64,000 nucleotides of DNA from Eutreptiella sp. 'Long Island Sound 2002' (lineage: Eukaryota; Euglenozoa; Euglenophyceae; Eutreptiales; Eutreptiaceae): contig OZ038383.1 of the NCBI GenBank assembly GCA_964036045.1, positions 6,402,430 to 6,466,429 of the forward strand, read 5' to 3'. The notes beneath the pieces were generated by a model. That model saw only the letters and a list, made by a program, of their open reading frames with translations, was not told where the DNA came from and made no database searches. The position numbers and the translations under genes are program-made. This document shows, piece after piece, positions 1 through 11,367 of the stretch. Position 1 is the stretch's first letter; every line of letters starts with the position of its first letter.

Positions 1-2312
1 GTCCTGGCTGAGGCACAGTCATTTGATTTGTGATCAGCGCCCCTGTTTAGCTGGGGCAGAAAAATGGATAGCCGCCGAAGGCAGCTGCTGCGTGCACCAA
101 TCACCCTTAACCTCTCCCACCTGTACAACAGAGGCAAATGAAGGGGTGTTTGCGGCGGAGGAACCAAGCCACACTCCAGGTATTATACCCTTCTCAGTGT
201 GACCTATAATACACTGTCCGCAAACACGCTGACGGATCAGCTCCCCTGTCAAGCAAGCAAGAGTTAACACACTCCTCAGGTTCTCTTAAAGAACGTACCG
301 AGGAGCCTCTGGGTAACCTAAACAAGGTTTACCGTGCGCAATTCGCGTGGCCTACCCTTTAATGCATCATGTGCACGCAGGGAAGGGAGGCTTAACCGTG
401 TCCAGGTTGACTCAACCAGGAGGTGAGCTCCTCCTGGGCTAACCTACCTTACTCACCATACATCGTATGAATGCCGAATGACACGAACACAAAACAAGCC
501 TAAGCGTTTCAAGCAACCCTACTTTAACGCCACGGCCACACACGAACAAACGCTTTCTTTGCTCACCTGTGAAGAAGAAAACAAGAGTAAACTGGGGTAC
601 AGGTAAAGCGTCACAACGTGTGAATGCCTCGATTAGGCACATGCATCGCGAGCACAGCGCTTATTCTAACCCTACGTGCGCGCTGCGCGCTCCATTCGCA
701 TCGCATACCTTTCATTCCTGTTTTTACCTGTGCAGAGCACGAGTGAGGAACACCCGACCCCCCAAGGAACGCAGCGTTGACAACCCTAACGTTTTGACGA
801 AACAACCAACACGAACGCAATGCGTGAGTGTGAGATGACACTGACATACCTGAGAGGTGGGCTGTTGACATGCTCTGTGGTGTGGGTTGAATTTGAATAC
901 TTGTGTCTGAAGTTTATAAAAATTTTGCTGCAACTGTGCAAAAATTTCCTTTAGAACTTTAAAAACTACGGCTCATACCTTCTTTTTCAAAAGCCGTTTA
1001 CGCTTGCGCAACCCTTTTCTTGGAGTCCGCTTCCTTTGCGCTTGTCTGCGACTTTGAGTTATGTGTAAAAATGACGATTTCCCGCGTGGTTTCGTCGAAT
1101 TTTAACGATTTCACTTGCTAAATCGCAACCCCTTCCGCTAAACCGCAGGTATCACACCCTGTTGGTTGCATATTCTATTTTCTTCAGCTCCTGGAGATTT
1201 GTGTCCTCCATTGGGAGTATTGCTTCGCCCTGGCCCTTGGTCAGGACGTATACTAAAACGCTGTTTATACAGCGATAGCCGTCCGCATTAGAGCGTTCGA
1301 CTGTACCCTAGTGGGCAAGCATATGTGCTCTAGGGAGGGAGTCCTGGGTTCAAACCCCACTACCCCCAAACTTTTTCCAAAAGTCTTCGTCGCACGCCGG
1401 CGACTTTTGAGGAATGCCCCATCGAAGGGACATCATACACGGTACATTACACTGTTTTTCAAGGGTACCTACAGTGTGATAGGCTACTATGAAGTGATGA
1501 GGATGTTTTTGGTAAGTTCAATGCATTTTCTGAGGTAATTTTGGGAATATTTGAGCCTTTTTCCTTGGTCCTACTAGCTTAGCTAAATAGTACTCCAGGG
1601 GGGAGTAAGAAAAAGTCACTGCCATGTCCTTCTTGGAGGACTTGATCCAGGCCAAGCCCCCCTTAAAACCCTTTTGTTCATGCTAAGACAAACTCAAGTG
1701 TTTTTATCTCTCTTTTGTTGCCTAAAGTACACTCTCTCAAAGTAACTAGGGTTGTGACCCTAGCCCCCCATGAAGTTAACCCCTACCACTCAACTGAGCG
1801 GAGGTACCTTCCTTCATGGAGGATATACCGAAATAAAACAGGCATTTCATGCTTTAGGCCTTGGAGGTTAAGCCTAGTGGTCTCCCACCCCAAGACCCCT
1901 ATACTCAATTGTTTCTACCTCTTACTGTGGTCCTACTTTGTAACTGTTTCTGAATTCAGTTGCTTGGCCAAGTCATTTTCTGTGTGGTCCTGACATCTAT
2001 GCCCCACATTCCTAACCAGCACCATTTCACCCAAAGAGTGCACATGAAGTGCCTAATACAACCTCTGAGGCAAGAGTCAGACCAATTTTCATATAAAATC
2101 TTTTGTATTATCCATTTGTGATTGAATCTATGTGTACAAACCTGCTTTGTCTATCTGCAGCCCTTCTGTGTTACACTGGATTCCAAAACCAATCATTGAT
2201 TCGATCCACATCCTGTTCTTGCTCTACTTGCTGCTTTGGTTTGGGTTTTCAACTACAAAACCTGCAGGAATACATCAAAATATCTAGGGCATAATTCAAG
2301 GACATCTTTCTT
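1..2312. other. Intergenic DNA, no gene recognised
   Basis: I read both strands and found only short open frames without recognisable domains, biased composition or convincing splice sites. The AT content is clearly higher than in the retroelement that begins at 2313. The only structured item is a tRNA-like sequence near 1275-1369. The right edge at 2312/2313 is an abrupt switch to element A protease sequence, so this DNA flanks a deletion or recombination breakpoint, not an LTR end. Confidence 0.6.
1275..1369 (+). other. tRNA-like / SINE-head-like sequence
   Basis: An A-box-like stretch (TAGCCGTCCGCATTAGAGCG, about 1276-1295) runs into an anticodon-arm-like sequence. A good B-box match, GGTTCAAACCC, lies at 1347-1357 inside a TGGG/CCCA stem. 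A CCCTAG...CTAGGG hairpin lies between them. The boxes are about 70 bp apart, longer than in an ordinary tRNA. The 3' TACCCCC has no pairing partner upstream, so no acceptor stem forms. A tRNA relic or the head of a tRNA-derived SINE is more likely than a functional tRNA. Confidence 0.3.
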
Positions 2313-2989
2313 CCAGTCCATCTCGGCCTCGTAGACGCGACCTTGCAGGAGGATTTCCTTGCCGAGGTCTGGGCGGCTCAGCTCACGATGGTTCACGAAC
2401 TGCAGCCCGATGGCCGCTTCCTTCGTGCCTCCCACCATGTACTCGCCGTTCGCCACCTTCAGCCTGACAGGTTTCCGACTGTCGGTCAAACACTCTGGTG
2501 GAAGTAGGCCAGCCTTGACCAAGCTGACCTGTGCTCCCGTGTCGACCAACACGTCGAAGAACGTTTCCACTTCCCCGCATAAGGCACGGACCTTAAGGTG
2601 CAACTGCCGCTCACGCCCAACACGGCGCACGGCGTGCAAGCTCAGGATCTCCGGCCGTTCCAGAAGCTCAACAAGCGACTGGTGCAGGTCGTGGACAAAG
2701 GGCTCAGGCCGCCCATCTGCAGCATCCAGCTGCGGTCCGGGTGATCCCCGATACTCTCGGATAGATCTTGAAGTACATCAAACACATTCTTGGTCGCGAA
2801 GGATGGACGGGTGCAAGGGTTCGTGCCTTCACTTGCCCTCACCCCGCCACCGCGACTGGGTGCCGGACCGGGCCTTCCGCCCGCGGCTATCCTTTTGTGC
2901 TTACCGACTCCCGATTGGGATGGTGTGGCGCTTCCCACGACACCATCCTGCGACTGCCCTAGCTGGGGCCCTTGGCTGCAGGGGCTCCG
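2313..2989 (-). pseudogene. Element A aspartic protease fragment
   Basis: The product would be the retropepsin that cleaves the Gag-Pol polyprotein. The active-site sequence FDVLVDTGAQVSLV is encoded near 2535-2500 and the downstream KPVRLKVANGEYMVGG segment matches element B closely. A frameshift near 2755 splits the reading frame: the segment 2938-2760 is in one frame, and the DTG-containing part 2639-2313 in another. Homology to B ends abruptly after the GAGATGGACTGG bases at 2313. The following codons (KKDVLELCPRYFDVF) are unrelated flank. It lies directly downstream of gag after a TAG stop, as in B. Confidence 0.8.
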
Positions 2990-5900
2990 CTAGGGGGCGT
3001 CGGTTGTGGAAGTAGGGGTGTTCTCCTCCGCATCAACCTCGTTGACACCCTTCTTCCTCCTATTCCTAGGCTTCTTGTCCTTGTCCTTGTTCTGGTCGTT
3101 CCCGTTGTTCTCCTTGTTCTTGTTGTCCGACCTGGGGACCCGGTTCCTCTTGATCTCCTGGATCTCCTTTGCCAACTCGGTCCCCTGCGACGTCAGCTTG
3201 GAGAGCTCGTCCTTGTCCACCTCCACCTTGGCTTCCCGGATGTCCGCGGGCGCACGCTTCTTCGACCCGTGCGACTTCTTGTAAGCCTCCGTGTCGGCCT
3301 GGTGGGTGGGGCATGTTCGGTGGTCATGGTTGAAGCCTTTCTTCCTCCCATAACACACGAAACAGCCCTGCGGGTGAGCTCGTATGAACTCCCCAAAGGA
3401 CAGCGGAGGGTCGCCAATGCGGCGAGGGTCCCTCTTCTCCTTCTTCTTCCAACCCGGCTGCAGGGGCTTCCAGCTTCCCCGGTTGTTCCCCGCGCCGTTG
3501 TGGGCCACGAAGGCACAAACAGCCATCTCGGCGGGCTCATCGTCGTCGTCATCGTCGACGAGAGCTTCATCGCCTTCGGCTCCCGCTGGGTTAATGGCGG
3601 CTTCCCCGCCAGGCCCGTCGCCAACGTAGTTGACGTCGCGGTCGCCGGGCCTCAACCCGCGGGTGTGGTGGAGGTTCCGGTACTCCTTGAGTACTTCCTC
3701 TCCAACCCACTCCAGGATCTCGTCGCAGCTCGTCCGCGCCGGGATGGCCTGCAGACGGATGGTCTGGCCGCTCACGTCACACTCGTCAAGGCGCCACATC
3801 GCGGTCTTCTCGCGATCGCCCGAGACAGTGATGAGGGGAGCGTTCCGCAGGGAGTGCCGTTTGACATCCCGGGCCACGTTTTTCCTCGTCCAAGCCACCA
3901 CGTTCGTATGATACTCTTTGGGGAGCATCATCTTGACAGTGTGGTTGGACTTGGCCCTCTTGGCTTCCTCCTTGGTGACCCTCTTGATCCATGCTTCCGG
4001 CAGCATGGAGAGCAGGCGAGCCTGCTCGTCACCCTCGTTCCAGTCCTCCACGTTGCGGCGGAAGAGAGTGTATTGCCCTCGGAAGTCTCGCCAGTCCCGT
4101 AGGCGGTTCTCCCGTCCATCATGCTGAAGCTTGATGGACTTCCACCGCTTGGCAGCCACCTGCGGAGCGTCCACCCGCTCCTGCTCGTTGAGCCACTTCT
4201 TGGCTTCCTTGAGGGTCTTCATTTTCCCCTCCTTGGTCGCCACGAAGTATAGCTCTTGGAGGACTTCCGGCAGGCGGTACCTGAACCGTCTGAAGACATA
4301 TTTCTCCGCATCTGCGGGATCCATGTCCTCAGTGACGGTCACCCCCCAATCGTCCAGCTTCTCCAAGAAGCGGTCGAGGTTGAGGGGGTTGCCATCGTAC
4401 ATGGGGGGCTTGATGTCCTTCAAGTCCTCCCACACGGCGGCATCCGCGGCCTTAGAGACCATGAACGCCGGCCGCGAGGTCGACCGAGGTTCCCATCGGC
4501 CTCGCCCACGGACTCCGACGGCCGCCACGTCCATCTCCCCCACCGAATCCCTGTGGCTACGCCGCGGTTCCTCCATGTACGCTGAACCTAGATGTTCACG
4601 CCGTACACCTTCCATGTATGCCTTCGTACACCACGCGGCGGGCTGATGTCGAACTCCTCCAGGTCCAGATCCAGGTCCTCACCTCCACCGACATCCCACT
4701 CCACGTCTCCTCTGGGGACCTCATCCCTGAGTCCACCATAACGTCCACCAGCCATTGGGATCGGCTCCGGGGCTGGTGCGGGGCGTCGGGGGCGTACCGG
4801 TGTCCGCGCTGGAGCACGGCGGTTTTGGTACTCCGCGCTGAGCCACTCATCACGCCAATCCTCACTGCCACTGCCGGGCGGCACGCGCTCGTTGCGGCGG
4901 CCCGCGCTGTGGTGAGAGGGGGCGCTGAGAGAGGGGACACTGGCGCTGGGGCGACTCCTGGGGGCTCCGCCGGGGGCGTGGGGTCTGCCTGGACCTGGTT
5001 CCGGTCCCCAGCCGTCGTCCGACGAGCCAGAATCCAGGGGTGGGTGGTCGCTGCCAACGCTCCCACGGGCTTCCAGCGCGTCCAGCCTCTGCTGCAGGCC
5101 GCTGATGACCTTGTTCAGCGACCTGGTCTCGCCCCTGGCGATGTCCAGCAGCTTCTGGGTGGCGGTGGCAACCCCGGCGCTCTTGACCATTTCGATCTTG
5201 GCGATGTCCAGCTCTCTCTGCGCGCGCGCGGCGACCCTGGCGATGCGAGTCATCTCGCCCTTGCCCCTGTCCACCTCGCGCTCGAGGAACTGGACCCTCC
5301 TGCGGAGGTAGACAATCCACCGCCGGGTTGCATCCGGGTCGCCGTCCCCTGGTGGGTCGTCGGGGTCCCCAGGGGGTCCTCCAGGAGGGCCTCCGCCGGG
5401 TCCGCCCGGTCCAGGGGGTCCTCCCCCGCCCGGTGGTCCGCCTCCAGGGGGTCCACTTGGTGGGCGTCCTCCAGGGGGTCCTGATGGTCCCCCGCCAGGG
5501 GGTCCCGGTGGGTCTCCGCCAGGTCGCCTCGGTGGGTCCGAGGATGGGCGCTTCTTCGTGATGTCGAAGTCCATGTCGTCATCCTCATCCATGTCGCCCC
5601 ACCTGGGCGTCTCGGTCTCGGAAGACTCCGAGCTCCGGTAGAGAGGAGGGAGATCCTCATCCTCACCTTCTGGCTCCATGGGGACGTCTCCGCCCCCTCC
5701 ACCAGCCACTCCTCGGCGATGTAGGCGGCCTCGTTCATCCCCGTCGCTGGCGGTGAAGAAGGGGTTGCTGTCGTGGGGGTGTCTGCCCGCTGGCCTCCGT
5801 GGCCTCTCGGGGGTCTTCCCCTTACCCTTCCTCCGTCGGTGGGCGGTGGGGCCACTGCTCCCACTGCTGCCCGTGTCGACCTCGTCCAGCGTCATCTTGG

Positions 5901-7310
5901 AGGAGGCGTCCCCTTCGAAAAGCTTTCGAAGGGTCTCCACTCCTGATCCTCCCGGGGGAGTCTCGCGGCGGAGTTTGGCCTCTGCCTCCTCCATTGCGGC
6001 GGCGGTGGCTGCGGCAGCTCGCCTTTCGGCCTCCTCCCGGGCACGAGCCGCCTCGGCTTCCCGGGTCTGCTGCAGCCGAGCCTTCTCTGCCTCCAACGCC
6101 GCCAACTCCGCCTCCGTCTTGGCCCTCTCCTCAGCGACCTTCCGTCGCGCGGCCTCGATGGCGTCCTTCTTGGCGGCGTCCGCCTGGGCCTTAGCCGTAG
6201 CTTCGGCATGGGCCCTTTCCTCCGCCTCCTTCTTTGCCCTCTCTTGGGCAAGCGCCTCTTCCAGCGCCTTCACCTCGGCCTCCTTGCAGGCAATAACCTC
6301 CTGCGTCAGGCGGGTTTCCTCGTCGGCTGCCGCCACCTCACCCTTGACCTGGGCAATCGCTGCCTCATGGGCGGCTGCGGCCGTGAGTCCGGCCGCAATG
6401 GCTGCCACGGTCTGGGCGTGGATGGCCATGCAATGCTGCCACTCCGCAGCCTCCTGCTGGGCGATGCCGACGGCGCCCTCCATGGCAGCGTTCTGCTGCG
6501 TGGCCCGTTGCAGGGCAACCCGAAGGTTGCAGGGCACCCCACAGGCGCGCTCGCAGGCGCGCGCCACGTCCCTTTGGTCGGGAGCGACGCTGCCGCTGGA
6601 GCTGGCTTGGTCAGCCGGCATCCTCCCGTGGTGGGCCGATTCACGTCGCTGCTGGGGCCTGACTTCCTCAGGAGCAGCGGACGGGGCTTGGCCTTGGTCT
6701 GCTTGGCGACTTGGACGTAGTCCCCAAGGGTGGTGTGGCCGGGGTGGTGACCGCCACTGGCCCGTTGGGGGCTGGGGGCTGGGGTTCCGCCCCTGGCGCC
6801 TTGGGCGGCTTCGGCGGCCAGGGATTCCTGGTACTCCCGCCACTTCTGGTCCCGCTTCCTGTCCCCGGCGGACCGCTTCTCCTTCCCCGGAGACGCGCTG
6901 CTGCTGCTGCCCTGCAGCGTGCGCTCGCTCCCCGGTTCCGGGAAGTTCTTCTCGATCATGTCCCACATGGAGACATTGATCGTGGCGCCCGACGGGTACT
7001 CGTTGGGCTTCTCGTCCTCCTCAATCCTGTCGGGGCGCAGCCCTTCGCCGGGCCTGTCTGGCCGGGTCCAGACCCTCCAGCGCCTCTGCTGGAAGCGGAA
7101 GGCAAACCCTTCCACCCGCAGCCAGTCTTCGACTGCCTGCAGGCGGTCGGGACCCATGTCCTGGCGGAGCTCGAAGCTCCCGGGCATGCCGCCTTCGCAC
7201 TGGGGGTGGCTGTGGCGGTAGTGCTGGTCCCAAACCAACCCACGCAGTAGGCGCACTGCATGGGGGTGGGGCCGCGACCACGTCTTACCCGCTTCTTGCC
7301 AGTTTACCAT
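2990..7310 (-). pseudogene. gag: Element A gag (frameshifted)
   Basis: This is the structural capsid polyprotein gene of element A. The start is the ATG at 7310 (MVNWQEAGKTW), conserved in element B. The parts follow B: an N-terminal region, an Ala/Glu/Arg coiled coil (about 6470-5970), a Gly/Pro-rich stretch (about 5560-5350), a second coiled coil (about 5320-5080), the gag core (about 4410-3900) and a zinc-knuckle-like C-x2-C-x8-H-x4-C (about 3363-3310). Frame changes near 6650 and near 4615 break it; the latter coincides with loss of about 40 bp relative to B. Unlike B, this copy keeps all four zinc ligands and the 61 residues that follow NHDH. The stop is TAG, as in B. Confidence 0.85.
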
Positions 7311-7688
7311 GGCAGCGGGGGGCGTACGTGGTCTTGAGGTCCTTGGTGTGCACTCGTTCCGCTCAACGAACTGGTCCTGCTGGTGTTTGTTGAGGCGGGT
7401 GCTGCAGCACTGGACTGGGAGTGCGGCCGGTGCTGATCGGCCGGTGGTTGTGGAAGTGGTTGCTGTAGCTGGGAGTGCGGCCTTGCTGGTCGGCCGAGGG
7501 AACTCGTTGATGACAGAGTTCCGGTCCCTGCACTTCCTTCACGGTCTCGGCGCTGTCGCTGGGCGGCGCTGCGAGCCTTGCGCTGCGCTGCGGGCTGCGA
7601 GCTGCGAGCTGCTGCGCCGCGCTGCTCGGGGTTGGTGGCCCCGAGTGGCACGCGAGGGATGGGTAACCCCGCGGCGGTGACACGCTTT

Positions 7689-7943
7689 TGACGCGTTCCC
7701 GTGGGGGGCCTGGCCACTGGACGCTGCAGTGACACGCACAAGCAAGCAGGCAGGCAAAGCACTGCGCTCACAGGGGCATCAATGCGCTCATGTCATCTGA
7801 CAAAGGGTTTCAGGATCCTTGCCACTCTGAAACAAGGGAACAAAAGTATGTACAGCAACACATCAGGATATGTACACATGGGGTGAAGACTGGACTGGGG
7901 TAAGGGCATCACAGGACAATAGACACTCAGTCCCAACTCATAT
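7689..7943 (-). repeat. Element A 5' LTR, gag-proximal 255 bp
   Basis: This is the reverse complement of the last 255 bp of the element B LTR, ending (minus orientation) in CA at 7689-7690 before the leader. It is cut at 7943 by the insertion of element B and continues at 24961. Joined, the two pieces make an LTR of about 2,935 bp, close to the 2,986 bp of B. Confidence 0.9.
7940..7943. repeat. Target-site duplication of element B, left copy (ATAT)
   Basis: ATAT immediately precedes the TG that opens the 5' LTR of B. The same four bases follow the CA that closes its 3' LTR. Both are in the interrupted LTR of element A, whose sequence is collinear across the insertion once one copy is removed. 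Confidence 0.85.
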
Positions 7944-10929
7944 TGAAGCGGTACCAAGCACCCGATGGCTAGGTTACGGCATACAACCGGTCTCCGGTCC
8001 ACTAACCCCATGTACGGAAGGCGCCCGTTGACGCCCGGTGCGAGCCCGGCGGGAGCGTGTTCCGTGCCGTAAAGCCCCGCATCGGCAACCGATGCACCGC
8101 CAGCGGAGATTTATATATCGGAATATCAGGAATCAACGGGGTTTTATTTTCATATTGTTTCCGTCAATTTTTACGCTTCCGTTCTGATATTCACTGTTTT
8201 GACTGCTGGAGGTTGGATCGCGACTTTACCGTAACCGCCAGTTTACCTGTTTGTAATGGAAGTTTTAACGCTATCCGTGACGAAGGCTCTAAAGTCTTCA
8301 GGAATTGCGTTGATGCATCCGCCATTTTCACATTCTACACTCGCAACCTTAATCCGAATTTTTCAGGATGTCGAAATCAGATTTTCGACCTCGACATCCC
8401 CGCACTTGATTTGACCTCTTTCGAGTGGACCTACGTGCTACCCTATGCACGAATCAACTTTCCTTTTATCCTGCCCTCCATTTGTCTTAAAGATATGGGC
8501 AAAACAAAGTTGATTCGTGAGGCCACTTGTGAAGGTCATATCTCGTGTTGCTTGCGAGGAATGACAATAAGGAAACGTGGGATGTATTCACAATACTCCC
8601 GACGTAATTTAGAAAGCATCATATGCCTTGCGTCTCCACACGTGCGCGCTAGTGTAATGGATCATGGTCAAGAGGGTAGAGTTTGCGTTGTAACTCTATG
8701 GCCATGATATTGCGTGCGTTAGAATAACTTTCGAGTGTAGCGCGCGAGTGTTGGTGTTGCATAGGAACTCTCATTGAGTTCCTATGAGCGATTGACACAA
8801 AGTTATGCCCTTGGAGTGGCATGACATATCGTGGGGGGAGCTACCTTTTTGGGCAATATGGAGTATGTGCCTTGTGTTGTGTTGCGTGCCCATTTGGCGG
8901 GTCCATCGCTCCAAGCCAAACCCGCCAATGGACCTCATATTGTGCAAGCCCCTTTTCCACACTCCCTACGATCAATTACAAGCCTAACCTTCATGAAGGG
9001 AAGCTTGTGTGGTGATCCCGAAGCGATGCGTTGGGAGCAAGGTGTGTGTTTTGCAATTTTCCATAATTTCATGTGCCCACTTGGGAAGTAGCGCTCGTGA
9101 CCTTTCAAAGCGCCCCAAGTGGAGCACATACGTGGAATCGAAGGTCATTGGTGTCAAGTCATTGTGTTTAGAAGGATTAGTTGATTGCACGATCCAAGCC
9201 GAAGATATTATAATATAATTGTGCGCCTTTCAAGGCACTTTTGTGTGTCTTTGTGCCAAGTTTGCCGTTTTTGGCCCGTCATGATGTCAAGTGGCGACCT
9301 TGTATCTCAACGTTGCGCTCAATTGACATCATGATTCAAGTATGATATGAGGGTACATACTTCGGTGCCCAACATATCTTGAACCCAGCGAATAACTCCT
9401 CTTGGGCTTGGCACACCGTGGCCGCCATGTTGGCGATTTGGGACTATCCCAAATCATGGGCTCACTTGGCGACCCTACCATTCCAAAAACCGGAGGAGTT
9501 GGGCGACGCCCAAAAGATATGTTGGACACATATGACTTGAAACCAATCCTATGGCACACTCCGGTCCAAGTCGGGCATGTGCCTCATTTGCCCCAACCAT
9601 GAGTGTGCGCATATTTGGCCATTTTGAGCAGATTTTCCACGTTTGCCGCCCGCCGTGCACTATGTTCAGCCTACCCATGCACGCCGGACGCATGGACCAA
9701 TGGACCATATATGACATGGGTGTTATGTATAATGGTCCCCATGGTTCACACACCACGTGGGCGAAGCGGAGCAACCTTCGTTAGGGTGCTAGCCCAAGGT
9801 GAGTGTGGGCAATTTTGCCATTTTGGCATTTGTGGACCCAATTGGGATCATCACCACGCCAGGTGGCATGGAGATCTTTGGAAGCCAAGGGCATGGAAGT
9901 CTCCGTCAGGCTCCCGGTGAATCACGTATGGAATGGCGGATACGATCTCCAAGCCGGCGTGGAGATATACCATTGGGAGCACTCCTGATTTTGGCTCATT
10001 TCGAGCAGCCAAAATGACCCCATTTTGGGACCCCAATTTCCCCCTTCCGTGTGGTCAATTGGCGGCCCCATTCCTCTATGCCCACAGGGATCCCGGACCT
10101 AACTTCAAGTTGTACACTCAGATATAAGTCCTAGGTCCTGCCTCCTAACCTGTGGGCCATTGGCCTTGCCCTGGCCGGGCGAGCCGCGCGTGGAAATGAC
10201 GCCAATTTTGGTGATATTGGCATCATGACCCCACTTGACGAACAAGTGGTGCCCTGATGCCGGGATCTCAGAGGGAACCAGGTTGGGTGAGGGCTCCAGG
10301 GAGTTCGTACTCGAGGGGCATAGGGTCGGTTGCCTTGTCCCTACCTCTGGCGAGTCCAGACGAGGGGTCAATTTCGGACTTTTTCAAGCTAATATCAGTT
10401 TGGGCTGAAACAGCCCATTTTCAGCTACCAACTCCTGAGAGATAATGGCGGGGCCATCTCTCTCGGTCAGAGACAAGTTGGGACGAGCCGTTAAGGGAGC
10501 ATGGGGAGCCACCCTCCGGTCGCCTTGGAGCCCCTTGGTTTCCGGGAACTCGCCTGTGGCTGGGCGGGACACCCCCTCTATTGGCAGGGTTTCAGGGTCC
10601 GGACTGAGCAGGGCATGGGTTGTGTTTGAGCCCCCGCCCCCACCAGCCACTGAGAGGGTCGGACCTGGGATTGGGATATGAGTTGGGGCTGAGTGTCTTT
10701 TGTCCTGTGAGGTCCTTACCCCAGTTCAGTCTTCACCCCATGTGTACATATCCTGATGTGTTGCTGTACATACTTTTGTTCCCTTGTTGCAGAGTGGCAA
10801 GGATCCTGAAACGCTTTGTCACATGACACGAGCGTATTGATGCCCTTGTGAGCGTAGTGCTTTGCCTGCCTGCTCAGCTGTGCGTGTCACCGCAGCGTCC
10901 CGTGGCCGGCCCCCCACGAGAACGCGTCA
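7944..10929 (+). repeat. Element B 5' LTR (2,986 bp)
   Basis: It begins TGAAGCGGTACC and ends GCGTCA, so it has TG...CA termini. It matches 21975-24960 at a constant offset of 14,031 bp, with scattered substitutions (about 20 in the first 1.1 kb by eye) and small balancing indels. A TATA-like run (TTTATATAT) lies at 8110-8118. An open frame at 8057-8707 starts with GTG and differs at about nine residues between the two LTRs, so I do not call it a gene. The first ~940 bp are unlike the LTR of element A; the rest matches it. Confidence 0.95.
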
Positions 10930-11367
10930 AAAGCGATTCGCCGCCGCGGGGTTACCCAGCCCTCGCGTGCCACTCGGGGCCACCAACCCCAAGCAGCGCG
11001 GCGCAGCAGCTCGCAGCTCGCAGCTCGCAGCGCAGCGCAGCAGCTCGCAGCGCAGCGCAGCGGATCGTAGCGCCGCCCAGCGACAGCGCCGAGTTCGTCA
11101 CGGAGCCCGCAGCGCCGTCCAGAGCATCGCCCTGACCGCGCCGCGACGGTGAAGGAAGTGGACAGACCAGAACTCCTTAATCAGCGAGTCCCATCGGCCG
11201 ACCAGCAAGGCCGCGTCAACCACCTCCACAACCACCGGCTGACCAGCACCAGCCGCACACCCAGTCAAGTGCTGCATCATCCGCCTCAACAAACACCACC
11301 AGGACCAGTGCGTTGAGCGGAAGGAGTGATCACCAAGGACCTCAAGACCAAGCACGCCCCCGCTGCC
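10930..11367 (+). other. Element B untranslated leader
   Basis: These 438 bp lie between the LTR end and the gag ATG. No primer-binding site beginning TGG is visible next to the LTR; the first bases are AAGCGATTCGCCGCCGCG, and element A differs there. Short CGCAGCTCGCAG-type repeats occupy about 11005-11075. Minus-strand priming may therefore use a non-standard tRNA fragment or another mechanism. Confidence 0.6.

Larger units (their letters stand above)
2313..7943 (-). mobile_element. Element A: truncated Ty3/gypsy-like retrotransposon, main part
   Basis: This is a minus-strand relative of element B. Reading right to left it has an LTR remnant (7943-7689), a leader, gag (7310-2990) and the first part of the protease. 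It stops at 2313, just after the protease residues EAEMDW. RT, RNase H, integrase and the 3' LTR are missing. The rest of its 5' LTR lies 17 kb away at 24961-27640 because element B inserted into it. Several frameshifts mark it as a dead copy. It cannot be autonomous. Confidence 0.9.

Noticed and set aside
5678-6979. 433-codon Ser/Ala-rich ORF antisense to element A gag, and similar antisense ORFs in element B gag (11428-13016)
   Set aside because: Shadow frames of the Ala/Glu/Arg coiled-coil codons on the opposite strand. The gag reading matches between A and B at protein level.
8057-8707. 216-codon ORF in the 5' LTR, repeated at 22088-22738
   Set aside because: It starts with GTG, lacks an early ATG, has no recognisable domain, and its residue changes between the LTR copies look unconstrained. 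It is a chance open frame in LTR DNA.
7944-10929. The ~3-kb duplicated blocks as a segmental duplication instead of LTRs
   Set aside because: Equal 2,986-bp length, TG...CA ends, a polypurine tract against the right copy, a 4-bp target duplication and an intervening gag-pol make LTRs certain.
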